From Sinomonas notoginsengisoli (GTDB lineage: Bacteria; Actinomycetota; Actinomycetes; Actinomycetales; Micrococcaceae): a stretch of 64,000 nucleotides of DNA. The position numbers were made by a program, and so were the translations under genes. The notes beneath the pieces are model-generated. The model was not told the DNA's origin, did no database searches, and saw nothing but the letters and a program-made list of their open reading frames with translations. Location: positions 1,140,656 to 1,204,655 of the forward strand of contig NZ_JAIZDP010000001.1 of NCBI RefSeq assembly GCF_021554725.1, written 5' to 3'. This document shows positions 57,716-64,000 of the stretch, piece after piece. Position 1 is the stretch's first letter. Each line of letters starts with the position of its first letter.

Positions 57716-58981
57716 TCAAACAGCGGCGGGCTCGTGCTCTTGGACGTGCTTGCGCCCGGCGAGGGCGATGGCGATCGCTGCCACGAGGGCGCCAGCGGAG
57801 GCGTAGAACGGCACGGGAGCGCCGAACGTCTCGCCGAGCCACGTGGCAATGAACGGTGCGAGCGCTCCGCCCATCCAGCGCACAAAGTTGTAGCCAGCGC
57901 TCGCGACCGGGCGTGGCGCGTCGGAGATGCCCATCGCGAGCTCGGTGTAGACGGTGTTGTTCACGCCCAGCAGCGCACCGGCGATGATGGTGAGGACAAC
58001 CACTGCGGGTACCGCGTGGAACGAAGCAGACACAGCCATGCCGATGAGGACGATGGCGAGCCCCGCCAAAGTGCCCGCGAGAACCTTGACATCCCCGAAC
58101 CGCGTCTGCAGCTGGGGTGCTAGGAACACCGAGCAGAGGGCCAGCGCCACACCCCAGCCGAAGAACACGGCGCCGATGCCGTAGGCGCCCATTCCGAGGA
58201 TGAACGGCACGAACGCGAGCACGGTGTAGAAGCCGAAGTTGTAGAAGAACGCGCTGCCGGCCACCGAGCGCAGGCCCGAGTGGCCGAGGGCCAGGAGCGG
58301 ATCGCGGAACCGGGTCTTCTTCGCCGACGGCTTGGTGTTGGGCAGGGTCGCGAGGATCGCGATGAAGGCAATCGCCATGAGCGTTGCGGTGCCGAAGAAC
58401 GGCATGCGCCACTGCCAGCCGCCCAGCAGCGCGCCGGCGAGCGGGCCGAGGGAGAGGCCGAGGCCGAGAGCCGCCTCGTACAGGATGATCGCGGTGGAGG
58501 TCCCGCCGGAGGCGACGCCCACGATCACCGCGAGCGCCGTGGCGACGAAGAGGGAGTTGCCCAGTCCCCAGCCGGCGCGCCAGCTGATCAGCTCGGTGAC
58601 GCTCCCGCTCGTGCCGGACAGGCTTGCGAACACCACGATGAGCGCGAGGCCGATGAGGAGGGTCTTCTTGCCGCCGATCCTCGAGGACACCCAGCCGGTC
58701 ACGAGCATCATCACGGCGGTGACGAGGAAGTAGCTGGTGAACAGGAGCGAGACCTGGCTCGGGGTGGCACCGAGGTTCTGGGCGATCGCCGGAAGGATCG
58801 GGTCCACGAGCCCGATCCCCATGAACGCGAACACCGAGGCGGCGGCTGTGGCCCAGACCGCCTTTGGCTGGCGGAAGAACGAGGCCTTCTCGGCCTCGAG
58901 CGTCTCGTGGACGCCGCCGCCGTGCGGGGGCGGCGCGGTGGGGGCCTGGGGTTCGGAATGGACGCCGGGTTCGGCGGTCAT
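57716..58981 (-). CDS. MFS transporter controlled by MarR
   Basis: A 421-residue MFS protein of the DHA1-like group with 12 helices. Helix 1 has FAFMGIGLVDPILPAIAQNLG; the motif A loop is GWVSSRIGGKKTLLIG; motif C is ALGLGLSLGPLAGALLGG. Residues 1-30 are a Pro/His/Glu-rich cytoplasmic tail. Efflux of a drug or metabolite is likely. ATG 58981 overlaps the marR stop by 4 bp, so both genes form one operon under the tandem dyad at 59436-59464. The long open frame further upstream is antisense-type shadow. Confidence 0.92.
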   Translation of the reverse strand: MTAEPGVHSEPQAPTAPPPHGGGVHETLEAEKASFFRQPKAVWATAAASVFAFMGIGLVDPILPAIAQNLGATPSQVSLLFTSYFLVTAVMMLVTGWVSSRIGGKKTLLIGLALIVVFASLSGTSGSVTELISWRAGWGLGNSLFVATALAVIVGVASGGTSTAIILYEAALGLGLSLGPLAGALLGGWQWRMPFFGTATLMAIAFIAILATLPNTKPSAKKTRFRDPLLALGHSGLRSVAGSAFFYNFGFYTVLAFVPFILGMGAYGIGAVFFGWGVALALCSVFLAPQLQTRFGDVKVLAGTLAGLAIVLIGMAVSASFHAVPAVVVLTIIAGALLGVNNTVYTELAMGISDAPRPVASAGYNFVRWMGGALAPFIATWLGETFGAPVPFYASAGALVAAIAIALAGRKHVQEHEPAAV

Positions 58982-59433
58982 GCGGGCAGCTCCTGGTTCC
59001 TGTCGCTGGTTACGTACTTGTTGATCTTGTCCATCACGGGCAGCGCAGCAGCCAGGGCTGCGCGCTCGGAGTCGTCGAGGGCCGCGAGAGCTTCGGCCAT
59101 GCGCTCGGTACGGCGCGCGTTCGCACGCTTGGCGGCGGCGTCTCCCGCGGGGGTGCGGCGCACGACGACGACCCTCGCGTCGTGCGGATCGTTGCACCTC
59201 TCGACGAGGCCGGCCTTCTTGAGCCGGGCCACCTGCTCAGTGGCCGTGGGGACACGGACGCCGAGGTTCTTGGCGACCATCCCCATCCTGACCCCCTCGC
59301 CGGCGGTCATGTTGAGGACGCTGAGCTGGGAGGCGGACAGATCGGAGAGCTCGTCCAGTCGGCGCGCCACGTAGACGCCGTGGCGGAGGGAGTTGCGGAA
59401 CGCCTCGGCAAGCTCAGCCAACTCCTGATTCAT
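58978..59433 (-). CDS. MarR family repressor
   Basis: A 151-residue winged-helix regulator. The core runs LSASQLSVLNMTAGEGVRMGMVAKNLGVRVPTATEQVARLKKAGLVER with the wing NDPHDARVVVVRRTPAG, all MarR-typical. It presumably represses its own operon with the MFS exporter and is released by the exported compound. The ATG begins 3 bp after a double TTAGG-N3-CCTAA operator, with a TTGACA-N17-TAGGCT promoter in the same stretch; the mRNA is probably leaderless. It is divergent from a glycosyltransferase gene. Confidence 0.94.
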   Translation of the reverse strand: MNQELAELAEAFRNSLRHGVYVARRLDELSDLSASQLSVLNMTAGEGVRMGMVAKNLGVRVPTATEQVARLKKAGLVERCNDPHDARVVVVRRTPAGDAAAKRANARRTERMAEALAALDDSERAALAAALPVMDKINKYVTSDRNQELPA

Positions 59434-59435
59434 AC

Positions 59436-59470
59436 TTAGGTAGCCTAATAATTAGGGTGCCTAATGTCAA
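59436..59470 (-). promoter_or_regulatory. marR promoter overlapped by two MarR operators
   Basis: Minus strand: TTGACA (59465-59470), 17-bp spacer, TAGGCT (59442-59447), then 8 nt to the ATG. Two TTAGG-N3-CCTAA dyads (59436-59448 and 59452-59464) cover the spacer, -10 and +1. A textbook autorepressor arrangement. Confidence 0.8.
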
Positions 59471-59558
59471 GCCATGGGTTGCCTGCGGCTCGACCCCACC
59501 GCACGTCCCCCTTAGCATGTCGCGTGGGGGGAGGCCCTCCCGAGGTGGGGAAGGACCC

Positions 59559-60641
59559 ATGGCCAGCTTCCTGTTCGTCACATGGGACGGCGGCGGCAAC
59601 GCGGTGCCCGCCGCTGTCCTCGCTGCGGAGCTCGCCCTGCGCGGCCACGAGGTGACGGTGCTCGGCGATGCCACCCAGGCCGGGGCCTTCAGAGCCCCGG
59701 GAACGCGGTTCGTTCCCTTTTCCGGCACGCGTGCCTTCCCCACCGGCTCCACTCCGCGGGACATGCTCAGGATCGCCACGGACTCTGGGATGCAGCGCGA
59801 CATGATGGCTGAGTTCGCCGACCATCCGGCCGATGCAGTGGTGGTCGACGTCGCGCTGTTCGGCGTCATGGACGCGCTGCGCCGCGCGGGCCGGGGGTAC
59901 GTGGTCCTCGAGCACACGCTGGACGGGGTGCTGCGCCAGGTGCTCCCCTCCCTCGATGCTGTCCTGCGGTTCAGAGGGATGCGCGTCCTTCACCTCCTGA
60001 ACGCCGGCGCCCCGGTTCTCGCGCCCACGATCCCGGAGCTGGACCGTGGCCACGGGCCCGTGGTCCACATCGGGCCGATGGTCCGCGGCGTCCCGGCCAG
60101 CCCCGCCTCCCCCACCGTGGTCCTCTCCCTGAGCACCGTTCCGTACCCCGCACTGTTCCCGACATGGCAGCGGCTGCTCGATGCAGTGGAGGGGCTCCCT
60201 GCGCGCGTCGTTGCCACCTTCGGCCCCGAGCTCCCGGCAGGATCCCTCCGCGTCCCGGACGGTGTCGAGGTGCACGGCTGGTGCCCGCACGAGGACCTCA
60301 TGCCCAGGGCGTCGCTCGTGGTGAGCCACGGGGGGCATGGCACGGCCATGGCAGCACTCGCCCACGGGGTCCCGCTCCTCGTGCTGCCGCTGGACCTTGC
60401 CACCGACCAGCCTTGGGTAGGCCGTGCCGTGCAGCGGGCGGGGGTCGGGCGGATGCTCTGCCGCAGGTCCCGGGCTGGGCGGATCCGGGCGGCCATCGAG
60501 AGCCTCCTCGCCGACGGGCCCCACCGAAGCGCCGCTGCACGGATGGGAGAGCGGGCACGCGCCCTCGACGGCCGCGCGCGCGGCGCCGACGTCCTGGAGA
60601 TGGTTGCCCGGGCCGCTCAGCGGGAATCACACCGAGAGTGA
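59559..60641 (+). CDS. MGT-like glycosyltransferase (GT1 type)
   Basis: A 360-residue GT-B fold protein. The N-terminal half starts FLFVTWDGGGNAVPAAVLAAELALRGHEVTVLG, typical of macrolide/UDP-glucuronosyl-type transferases. The C-terminal half has HGWCPHEDLMPRASLVVSHGGHGTAMAALAHGVPLLVLPLDLATDQP, the nucleotide-sugar-binding region with the conserved HGG. Acceptor unknown. AAGGA precedes the ATG. The gene next door is a sugar-epimerase-like SDR, 40 bp downstream; the two may share a transcript. It is divergent from marR, so a MarR effector could be glycosylated and exported by this cluster, but that is inference. Confidence 0.88.
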   Translation: MASFLFVTWDGGGNAVPAAVLAAELALRGHEVTVLGDATQAGAFRAPGTRFVPFSGTRAFPTGSTPRDMLRIATDSGMQRDMMAEFADHPADAVVVDVALFGVMDALRRAGRGYVVLEHTLDGVLRQVLPSLDAVLRFRGMRVLHLLNAGAPVLAPTIPELDRGHGPVVHIGPMVRGVPASPASPTVVLSLSTVPYPALFPTWQRLLDAVEGLPARVVATFGPELPAGSLRVPDGVEVHGWCPHEDLMPRASLVVSHGGHGTAMAALAHGVPLLVLPLDLATDQPWVGRAVQRAGVGRMLCRRSRAGRIRAAIESLLADGPHRSAAARMGERARALDGRARGADVLEMVARAAQRESHRE

Positions 60642-60681
60642 CTACCGCCTGACCCCAGGCCCAACCACGCAAAGGAGCAAC

Positions 60682-61719
60682 ATGCGCATCGCCATCGTCG
60701 GCGCGACAGGAAACGTGGGGACTGCATTGCTGCGGAAGCTGGCCGCCGAGGGCGGCCACGAGCTAGTCGGCGTCGCCCGCCGGGCGCCTGATGCCGGCGC
60801 CGAGCCCTACCGGAGCGCCGTCGCCTGGCACCCGGTCGACATCGGCTCGCCGGACGCGGTTGCGGTGCTGCGCGGCGCGTTCGAGGGGTGCGACGCCGTC
60901 GTGCACCTCGCGTGGGTGATCCAGCCCAACCACCGGCAGGACGAGCTGCACCGGATCAACGTCGAGGGGAGCTGGCAGGTGTTCGAGGCTGCCGCGCAGG
61001 CAGGGGTGCAACAGCTCGTCTACGCATCCTCGGTCGGAGCGTACAGCCCCGGGCCCAAGGACGAGCGGGTGGACGAGTCCTGGCCCACCGGCGGCCTGCA
61101 CACCTCGCACTACAGCCGGCAGAAGGCCGCGGTCGAGCGGATCCTCGACCGATTCGAGGCCGACCACCCGGACATGACGGTGGCGCGGCTGCGACCCGGG
61201 CTGATCTTCCAGTCCGGTCAGGCCTCGGAGGTCGGCCGGTACTTCCTGGGCCGCTTCATCCCGCAGCAGGTCGCCGGGACGCGCGTTCCCGTGCTGCCCA
61301 TGCCGCCCACGATGATCTTCCAGGCCGTACACGCCGAGGACGCGGCCGATGCCTACGCCAAGGCCCTCACGGCGCGCGCCCAAGGGCCCTTCAACATCGC
61401 CGCCGAGCCCGTTCTGGACCCCGAGACCTTCCCTCCCGTGCTCGGAGCAAAGCGGTCGGTCCCCCTCCCGGTGTCCGTACTGCGCAGCCTCGTGTGGCTG
61501 TCGTGGAAGCTGCGGGTCCAGCGCACCGATCCGGGCTGGATCGACATGGCCGTGCAGGTCCCCGTCATGGATACGGGGCGCGCCCGTTTAGAGCTCGGCT
61601 GGGAGCCTCGACGCACCTCCCAGGAGGCGGTTACTGCAGTCTTGGGTGGAATGCAGGAGGCGTCCGGCGTCTCCGCCTCCGCGGCCCTGCGGCCAGGCGA
61701 TCAGGCAGCGGAGAACTGA
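60682..61719 (+). CDS. NAD-dependent epimerase/dehydratase (extended SDR)
   Basis: A 345-residue extended short-chain dehydrogenase. The Rossmann motif IAIVGATGNVGTALLRKLA begins at residue 3; DAVVHLAWVIQPN, VYASSVGAYSPG and HYSRQKAAVERILDRFE carry the NAD-binding and catalytic Ser-Tyr-xxx-Lys elements (YSRQK). The C-terminal part is more variable. Substrate unknown; a nucleotide sugar or a steroid-like compound is possible. AAAGGAG stands 6 bp before the ATG. Confidence 0.9.
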   Translation: MRIAIVGATGNVGTALLRKLAAEGGHELVGVARRAPDAGAEPYRSAVAWHPVDIGSPDAVAVLRGAFEGCDAVVHLAWVIQPNHRQDELHRINVEGSWQVFEAAAQAGVQQLVYASSVGAYSPGPKDERVDESWPTGGLHTSHYSRQKAAVERILDRFEADHPDMTVARLRPGLIFQSGQASEVGRYFLGRFIPQQVAGTRVPVLPMPPTMIFQAVHAEDAADAYAKALTARAQGPFNIAAEPVLDPETFPPVLGAKRSVPLPVSVLRSLVWLSWKLRVQRTDPGWIDMAVQVPVMDTGRARLELGWEPRRTSQEAVTAVLGGMQEASGVSASAALRPGDQAAEN

Positions 61720-61984
61720 CCGGGGAGATCCTCGCCGTGGACGAGCCGTATCCCACTCGTGCTCGCGCCATGAGGCTCGCTTCTAATACGCTTGGCAGAT
61801 ACCATAAATCTGACGCCTCGGTCTGTCCCCCATACGGCCGGGGCGTCCTCACGGCTGGCCCCATGCGACGCTTCGAGGCGTTCGCCCCACCCGCCTAGGA
61901 GGCCGCCGAAGGCCATCAGGACGCCCCCTGCGCGCGGCGTGCTCACAACGTGCTCAGATCGCCCCATTTCGGGCAAAAGAGAAA
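61720..61984. other. 265-bp intergenic stretch without a supported gene
   Basis: Between the epimerase and the tRNA-Tyr terminator. It holds an AT-rich patch (61778-61813) and a GACGCC/GGCGTC imperfect hairpin around 61811-61850 that may end the epimerase transcript. Minus-strand open frames exist but have no ribosome site or known motif. Confidence 0.5.
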
Positions 61985-62022
61985 GGACCCGCCGTCGCCT
62001 CCGTAGAGGTTAAAGCGGGTCC
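61985..62022 (-). terminator. Terminator after tRNA-Tyr
   Basis: GGACCCGC and GCGGGTCC close a larger loop with an inner CCTC-CGTA-GAGG stem. On the minus strand TTTCTCTTTT follows, a good U-tract. It lies 27 bp past the tRNA 3' end. Confidence 0.8.
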
Positions 62023-62049
62023 AACTCCCTCCGGAATTCGGAGGATCTG

Positions 62050-62131
62050 TGGCAGATGAGGGATTCGAACCCCCGTAGGCAATGCCAGCTGATTTACAGT
62101 CAGCCCCCTTTGGCCGCTCGGGTAATCTGCC
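62050..62131 (-). tRNA. tRNA-Tyr (GUA)
   Basis: An 82-nt class II tRNA on the minus strand beginning GGCAGAUUACCCGAGCGG. The anticodon GUA is in CUGUAAA, there is a long variable arm, the T-arm is GGGGG-UUCGAAU-CCCUC, and the acceptor GGCAGAU/AUCUGCC is fully paired. CCA is not encoded. Confidence 0.96.
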
Positions 62132-62141
62132 GAACGCCACG

Positions 62142-62174
62142 CCGCGGACCACGCAGCCAAGCTGCGTTCCGCGG
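62142..62174 (-). terminator. Strong hairpin before tRNA-Tyr
   Basis: CCGCGGA and ACGCAGC pair with GCTGCGT and TCCGCGG around a CAA loop (14 bp with a CC bulge). It lies 63 bp past the stop of the small minus-strand gene and 10 bp before tRNA-Tyr. It could end the former transcript or be a leader structure of the tRNA (-10-like TAAGGT at 62188-62193). Confidence 0.55.
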
Positions 62175-62236
62175 TGCGAGCAAGACAACCTTACAGAACA
62201 TTCGCCCACGCGTCGAATCGGGGCCGACCCGCCGAA

Positions 62237-62572
62237 TCAGGCGGTTTCAGCGCTCCGCAACCCGGCGACGTCGTGCGCGTCTGACGACTCCTCGGAGGCA
62301 ATCGCACGGGCAATCTGGGCCTCGAGGAATGCCGCCTGCTCGCCGGTAATCTGGCGGAGCGCCACGGCTCGGGCGAGGTCCTCATGGACGCCATCCAGAC
62401 GAGCGGTCGCCGAGGGCGTTGGGGACATCACAATGCCGGTTGCGAGGGTCGCGGCGGCGACCATTCCCCCAGCGGCAGCGGCCGCCCTCCCAGCAATCGA
62501 CCTCTTCGGTGCGCCGTCCTTGGACTTCTTCGACGGTGCTTCCGTGCCGGAGCTTGCCGCGTTCGTCGCCAC
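62237..62572 (-). CDS. Small membrane-anchored hypothetical protein
   Basis: About 111 residues. A Lys/Ser-rich N-terminus is followed by one Ala-rich hydrophobic segment ([20 protein letters not shown], about residues 28-47), which may be an uncleaved anchor or signal peptide. A helical acidic C-terminus follows ([38 protein letters not shown]). GTG 62572 is chosen because GGAGG sits 5 bp upstream; GTG 62599 lacks a ribosome site. No family recognised. Codon use is like its neighbours. Confidence 0.65.
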   Translation of the reverse strand: MATNAASSGTEAPSKKSKDGAPKRSIAGRAAAAAGGMVAAATLATGIVMSPTPSATARLDGVHEDLARAVALRQITGEQAAFLEAQIARAIASEESSDAHDVAGLRSAETA

Positions 62573-62757
62573 AGGTTCCTCCCTCGTGCTTCCCTTCACC
62601 GTTACAACGCTTGCAGCCGCACTTGCGATCCGGCTGGAGTTCGGCTGTGGGTAAACTGTGGGCCTCTCGGCCCGCGCGAATTGGATACCCGGATCGGCGG
62701 CAGACTAACCGGCTAGGCTGGTGGCCAAAGTCAGGTCCGACAATTGCGGAGGTTTCC

Positions 62758-63243
62758 ATGGCCGATTCGACGTTTGACGTTGTGAGCAAGGTGGACAAGC
62801 AGGAGGTCGCCAACGCGCTGAACCAGGCGCAGAAGGAGATCGCCCAGCGCTACGACTTCAAGGGCGTTGGTGCCGAGATCGACTTCTCTGGCGAGAAGAT
62901 CCTCATGAAGGCCAACGCCGAGGAGCGCGTCAAGGCCGTCCTGGACGTCTTCGAGTCCAAGCTGATCAAGCGCGGCATCTCGCTGAAGTCCCTCGAGGCG
63001 GGCGATCCGTACGCCTCGGGGAAGGAGTACCGCATCGAGGCCTCCATCAAGGAGGGCATCTCACAGGAGCACGCGAAGAAGATCTCCAAGCTCATCCGCG
63101 ACGAGGCGCCCAAGAGCGTCAAGGCACAGATCCAGGGTGACGAGCTCCGAGTGTCCTCGAAGTCCCGCGACGACCTGCAGTCCACGATCGCCCTGCTGAA
63201 GGGCTACGAGGACGTCGACCTGCAGTTCGTCAACTTCCGCTGA
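62758..63243 (+). CDS. yajQ: YajQ family nucleotide-binding protein
   Basis: A 161-residue YajQ (UPF0234). Two ferredoxin-like domains: [34 protein letters not shown] at the N-terminus and [26 protein letters not shown] followed by [22 protein letters not shown] at the C-terminus. YajQ binds nucleic acids or nucleotides, and cyclic di-GMP in some proteobacteria; whether this member does is not known. GGAGG precedes the ATG. A terminator with a U-rich tail follows. Confidence 0.95.
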   Translation: MADSTFDVVSKVDKQEVANALNQAQKEIAQRYDFKGVGAEIDFSGEKILMKANAEERVKAVLDVFESKLIKRGISLKSLEAGDPYASGKEYRIEASIKEGISQEHAKKISKLIRDEAPKSVKAQIQGDELRVSSKSRDDLQSTIALLKGYEDVDLQFVNFR

Positions 63244-63312
63244 CGTGGGCCTTCCTTCCGCGTGGTTGCTGGGCTCAATTCGCCTGAGTCCGCACGGAGT
63301 CCGCAGGACTAC

Positions 63313-63351
63313 CGAGGACCGCAGCCATCACCCCGGATGCTGCGGTCCTCG
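63313..63351 (+). terminator. Intrinsic terminator downstream of yajQ
   Basis: CGAGGACCGCAG and its exact complement, 15-nt loop, then TCTTGTCTT on the plus strand. 70 bp past the yajQ stop. It overlaps the 3' end of the remnant ORF on the other strand. Confidence 0.88.
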
Positions 63352-63447
63352 TCTTGTCTTCCGCGGACGGCCACAAGTGGCCAGCTGCCGCAGGCGGCCC
63401 GGCACCGTGCGCGCGACCTCCCCCGGCGTGTAGGGACTGGGCTGCAT
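63328..63447 (-). pseudogene. 5' remnant of an apparent AAA-ATPase gene
   Basis: A 39-codon frame starting MQPSPYTPGEVARTVPGRLRQLA. The PYTPGEV..VPGR stretch resembles the extreme N-terminus of a family of actinobacterial AAA/ATP-binding proteins, where it precedes the nucleotide-binding domain. After about 23 residues the sequence runs into the antisense of the yajQ terminator and stops, so the ATPase body is gone. AGAGG lies before the ATG. An AT-rich 15-bp imperfect dyad with TATAAA boxes stands just upstream. Family assignment is from memory of the motif, not a search. Confidence 0.5.
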
Positions 63448-63459
63448 GGCCACCTCTCG

Positions 63460-63501
63460 TTATCGTCTTTTATAGAACAGAGACTTTATAACAGACGATA
63501 A
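63460..63501. promoter_or_regulatory. AT-rich dyad and promoter-like region
   Basis: Half-sites TTATCGTCTTTTATA (63460-63474) and the complement of TTATCGTCTGTTATA (63487-63501) match at 14 of 15 positions with a 12-bp centre. On the minus strand two TATAAA boxes lie within it, upstream of the remnant ORF. Composition contrasts sharply with the surroundings. Confidence 0.65.
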
Positions 63502-63549
63502 GCCTCAAGACCCCGCTTCTGCAGACCGACGCGCCGCACCGCACCCCCG

Positions 63550-64000
63550 CTATGCGGCAGTGATGCGCGCCGAGAGGCCCTGGACGCGTTCGGCGATCTG
63601 GCTGAACGCTGCCTCGAACGCAGCCGCGGTTCCCACGGCTACGGGGTCCGGCACCGACCAGTGGAGCCGGACTGAGGCGGGGAGCTCTTCGTGCGCCCGA
63701 TCGCAGACGGCGATGATCAGGTCGTCCGGCCGGACCCTCTCGACGAGCATTTCGGGGTGCGACCCACCGAGGTCGAGCCCGTGGCGCGCTGCGACGTCGC
63801 GGGCGCCGGGAGCGATGCCGTCTGCCGGGTGTGGGCCCGCGGAGGCGGAGGGCACCGTGCTGGCGCGCTTCCAGAGGGCCTCGGCGAGCTGGCTGCGGGC
63901 CGAGTTGGCGTAGCAGACGAAGAGCACACGTGGGGCCGCGACTGTCGCCGCCGCGAGTAGACCGGCCATCCCGCCCCGCTCGAGGGTGACGTAGCTGCGT
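63550..64000 (-). CDS. Low-molecular-weight phosphatase/arsenate reductase domain, partial, probable ArsR fusion
   Basis: At least 139 residues inside the window. VLFVCYANSARSQLAEALW contains the CX5R catalytic loop of low-Mr tyrosine phosphatases and thioredoxin-type arsenate reductases, and WSVPDPVA holds the general-acid Asp. An ATG at 63969 could start it, but the frame stays open to the window edge as RSYVTLERGG. That fits the wing end of an ArsR domain, which in several actinobacterial proteins is fused directly in front of this phosphatase domain. I therefore extend it to 64000 as partial. Role: arsenate or protein-phosphate hydrolysis, unproven. Confidence 0.8.
   Translation of the reverse strand, partial: RSYVTLERGGMAGLLAAATVAAPRVLFVCYANSARSQLAEALWKRASTVPSASAGPHPADGIAPGARDVAARHGLDLGGSHPEMLVERVRPDDLIIAVCDRAHEELPASVRLHWSVPDPVAVGTAAAFEAAFSQIAERVQGLSARITAA

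Noticed and set aside
59436..59464. DtxR/IdeR iron box
   Set aside because: TTAGG and CCTAA words resemble an iron box, but the 19-bp DtxR geometry is not met, and the adjacent gene is MarR with two short symmetric sites.
61780..61970. Cyclic di-AMP (ydaO-type) riboswitch on the minus strand
   Set aside because: A GGGTGGGGCGAACG-like stretch recalled the motif, but the conserved cores and a downstream cell-wall hydrolase gene are missing.

Overview
The window is high-GC actinobacterial chromosome, most like the Micrococcaceae (Arthrobacter/Sinomonas relatives). Signs are mycothiol synthase, an orphan GlnR regulator, tandem MaoC-type dehydratases beside murB, an imuA'-imuB-dnaE2 mutasome, very high G/C at third codon positions, and many start codons lying 6-8 nt after a TANNNT -10 box (probable leaderless mRNAs). 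It reads as ordinary, gene-dense core chromosome. I see no insertion sequence, prophage, CRISPR array or plasmid function.

Layout. 1-2.7 kb: small envelope proteins (one PspC-like), phosphofructokinase and a GNAT protein. 2.8-7.6 kb (minus strand): MFS exporter, ankyrin protein, YgfZ, nitrobindin-like protein, a 37-residue membrane peptide and a polytopic membrane protein. 7.8-16.1 kb: glnR, a GntR/UTRA repressor with three tandem upstream repeats, mshD, then ppk1, a MutT1-type Nudix/phosphatase, thyA, folA and a small unknown gene. 16.2-19.8 kb: asd, an AbiEi/DUF559-like protein and an AlkZ-like glycosylase. 19.9-28.1 kb (minus strand): a fatty-acid or acyl-CoA degradation run (TetR, 3-hydroxyacyl-CoA dehydrogenase, acyl-CoA dehydrogenase, acyl-CoA ligase, thiolase) behind hadA, hadB and murB.

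28.2-36.6 kb: ArsR repressor with a SulP transporter under a 32-bp perfect palindrome, CitE-like lyase, an unannotated 56-codon ORF, FMN-binding protein, alpha-glucosidase divergent from a ROK repressor, and an acyltransferase. 36.7-46.1 kb: tRNA-Thr and tRNA-Met, a DEAD-box helicase, MOSC protein, a KdpDE-like pair with no Kdp pump, cytochrome b protein and the cbs/metB transsulfuration pair. 46.2-53.2 kb: the SOS mutagenesis cassette with a LexA-like box and an AlkA-like glycosylase. 53.4-64.0 kb: zinc alcohol dehydrogenase with a partner protein, acyl-CoA ligase, ABM monooxygenase, thioredoxin, MarR/MFS pair, glycosyltransferase, epimerase, tRNA-Tyr, YajQ, and a phosphatase (probably ArsR-fused) running off the edge.

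The most informative material is regulatory. At least six local repressors sit next to well-formed dyads that overlap promoters (TetR, MarR, ArsR, ROK, GntR, and a LexA-type box). Two small items are easy to miss: the 56-codon ORF at 31.7 kb, with its own Shine-Dalgarno and TTGACA box, and a 39-codon 5' remnant of an apparent AAA-ATPase gene at 63.4 kb that still carries an AT-rich operator-like dyad. No clearly new multi-gene system was found.
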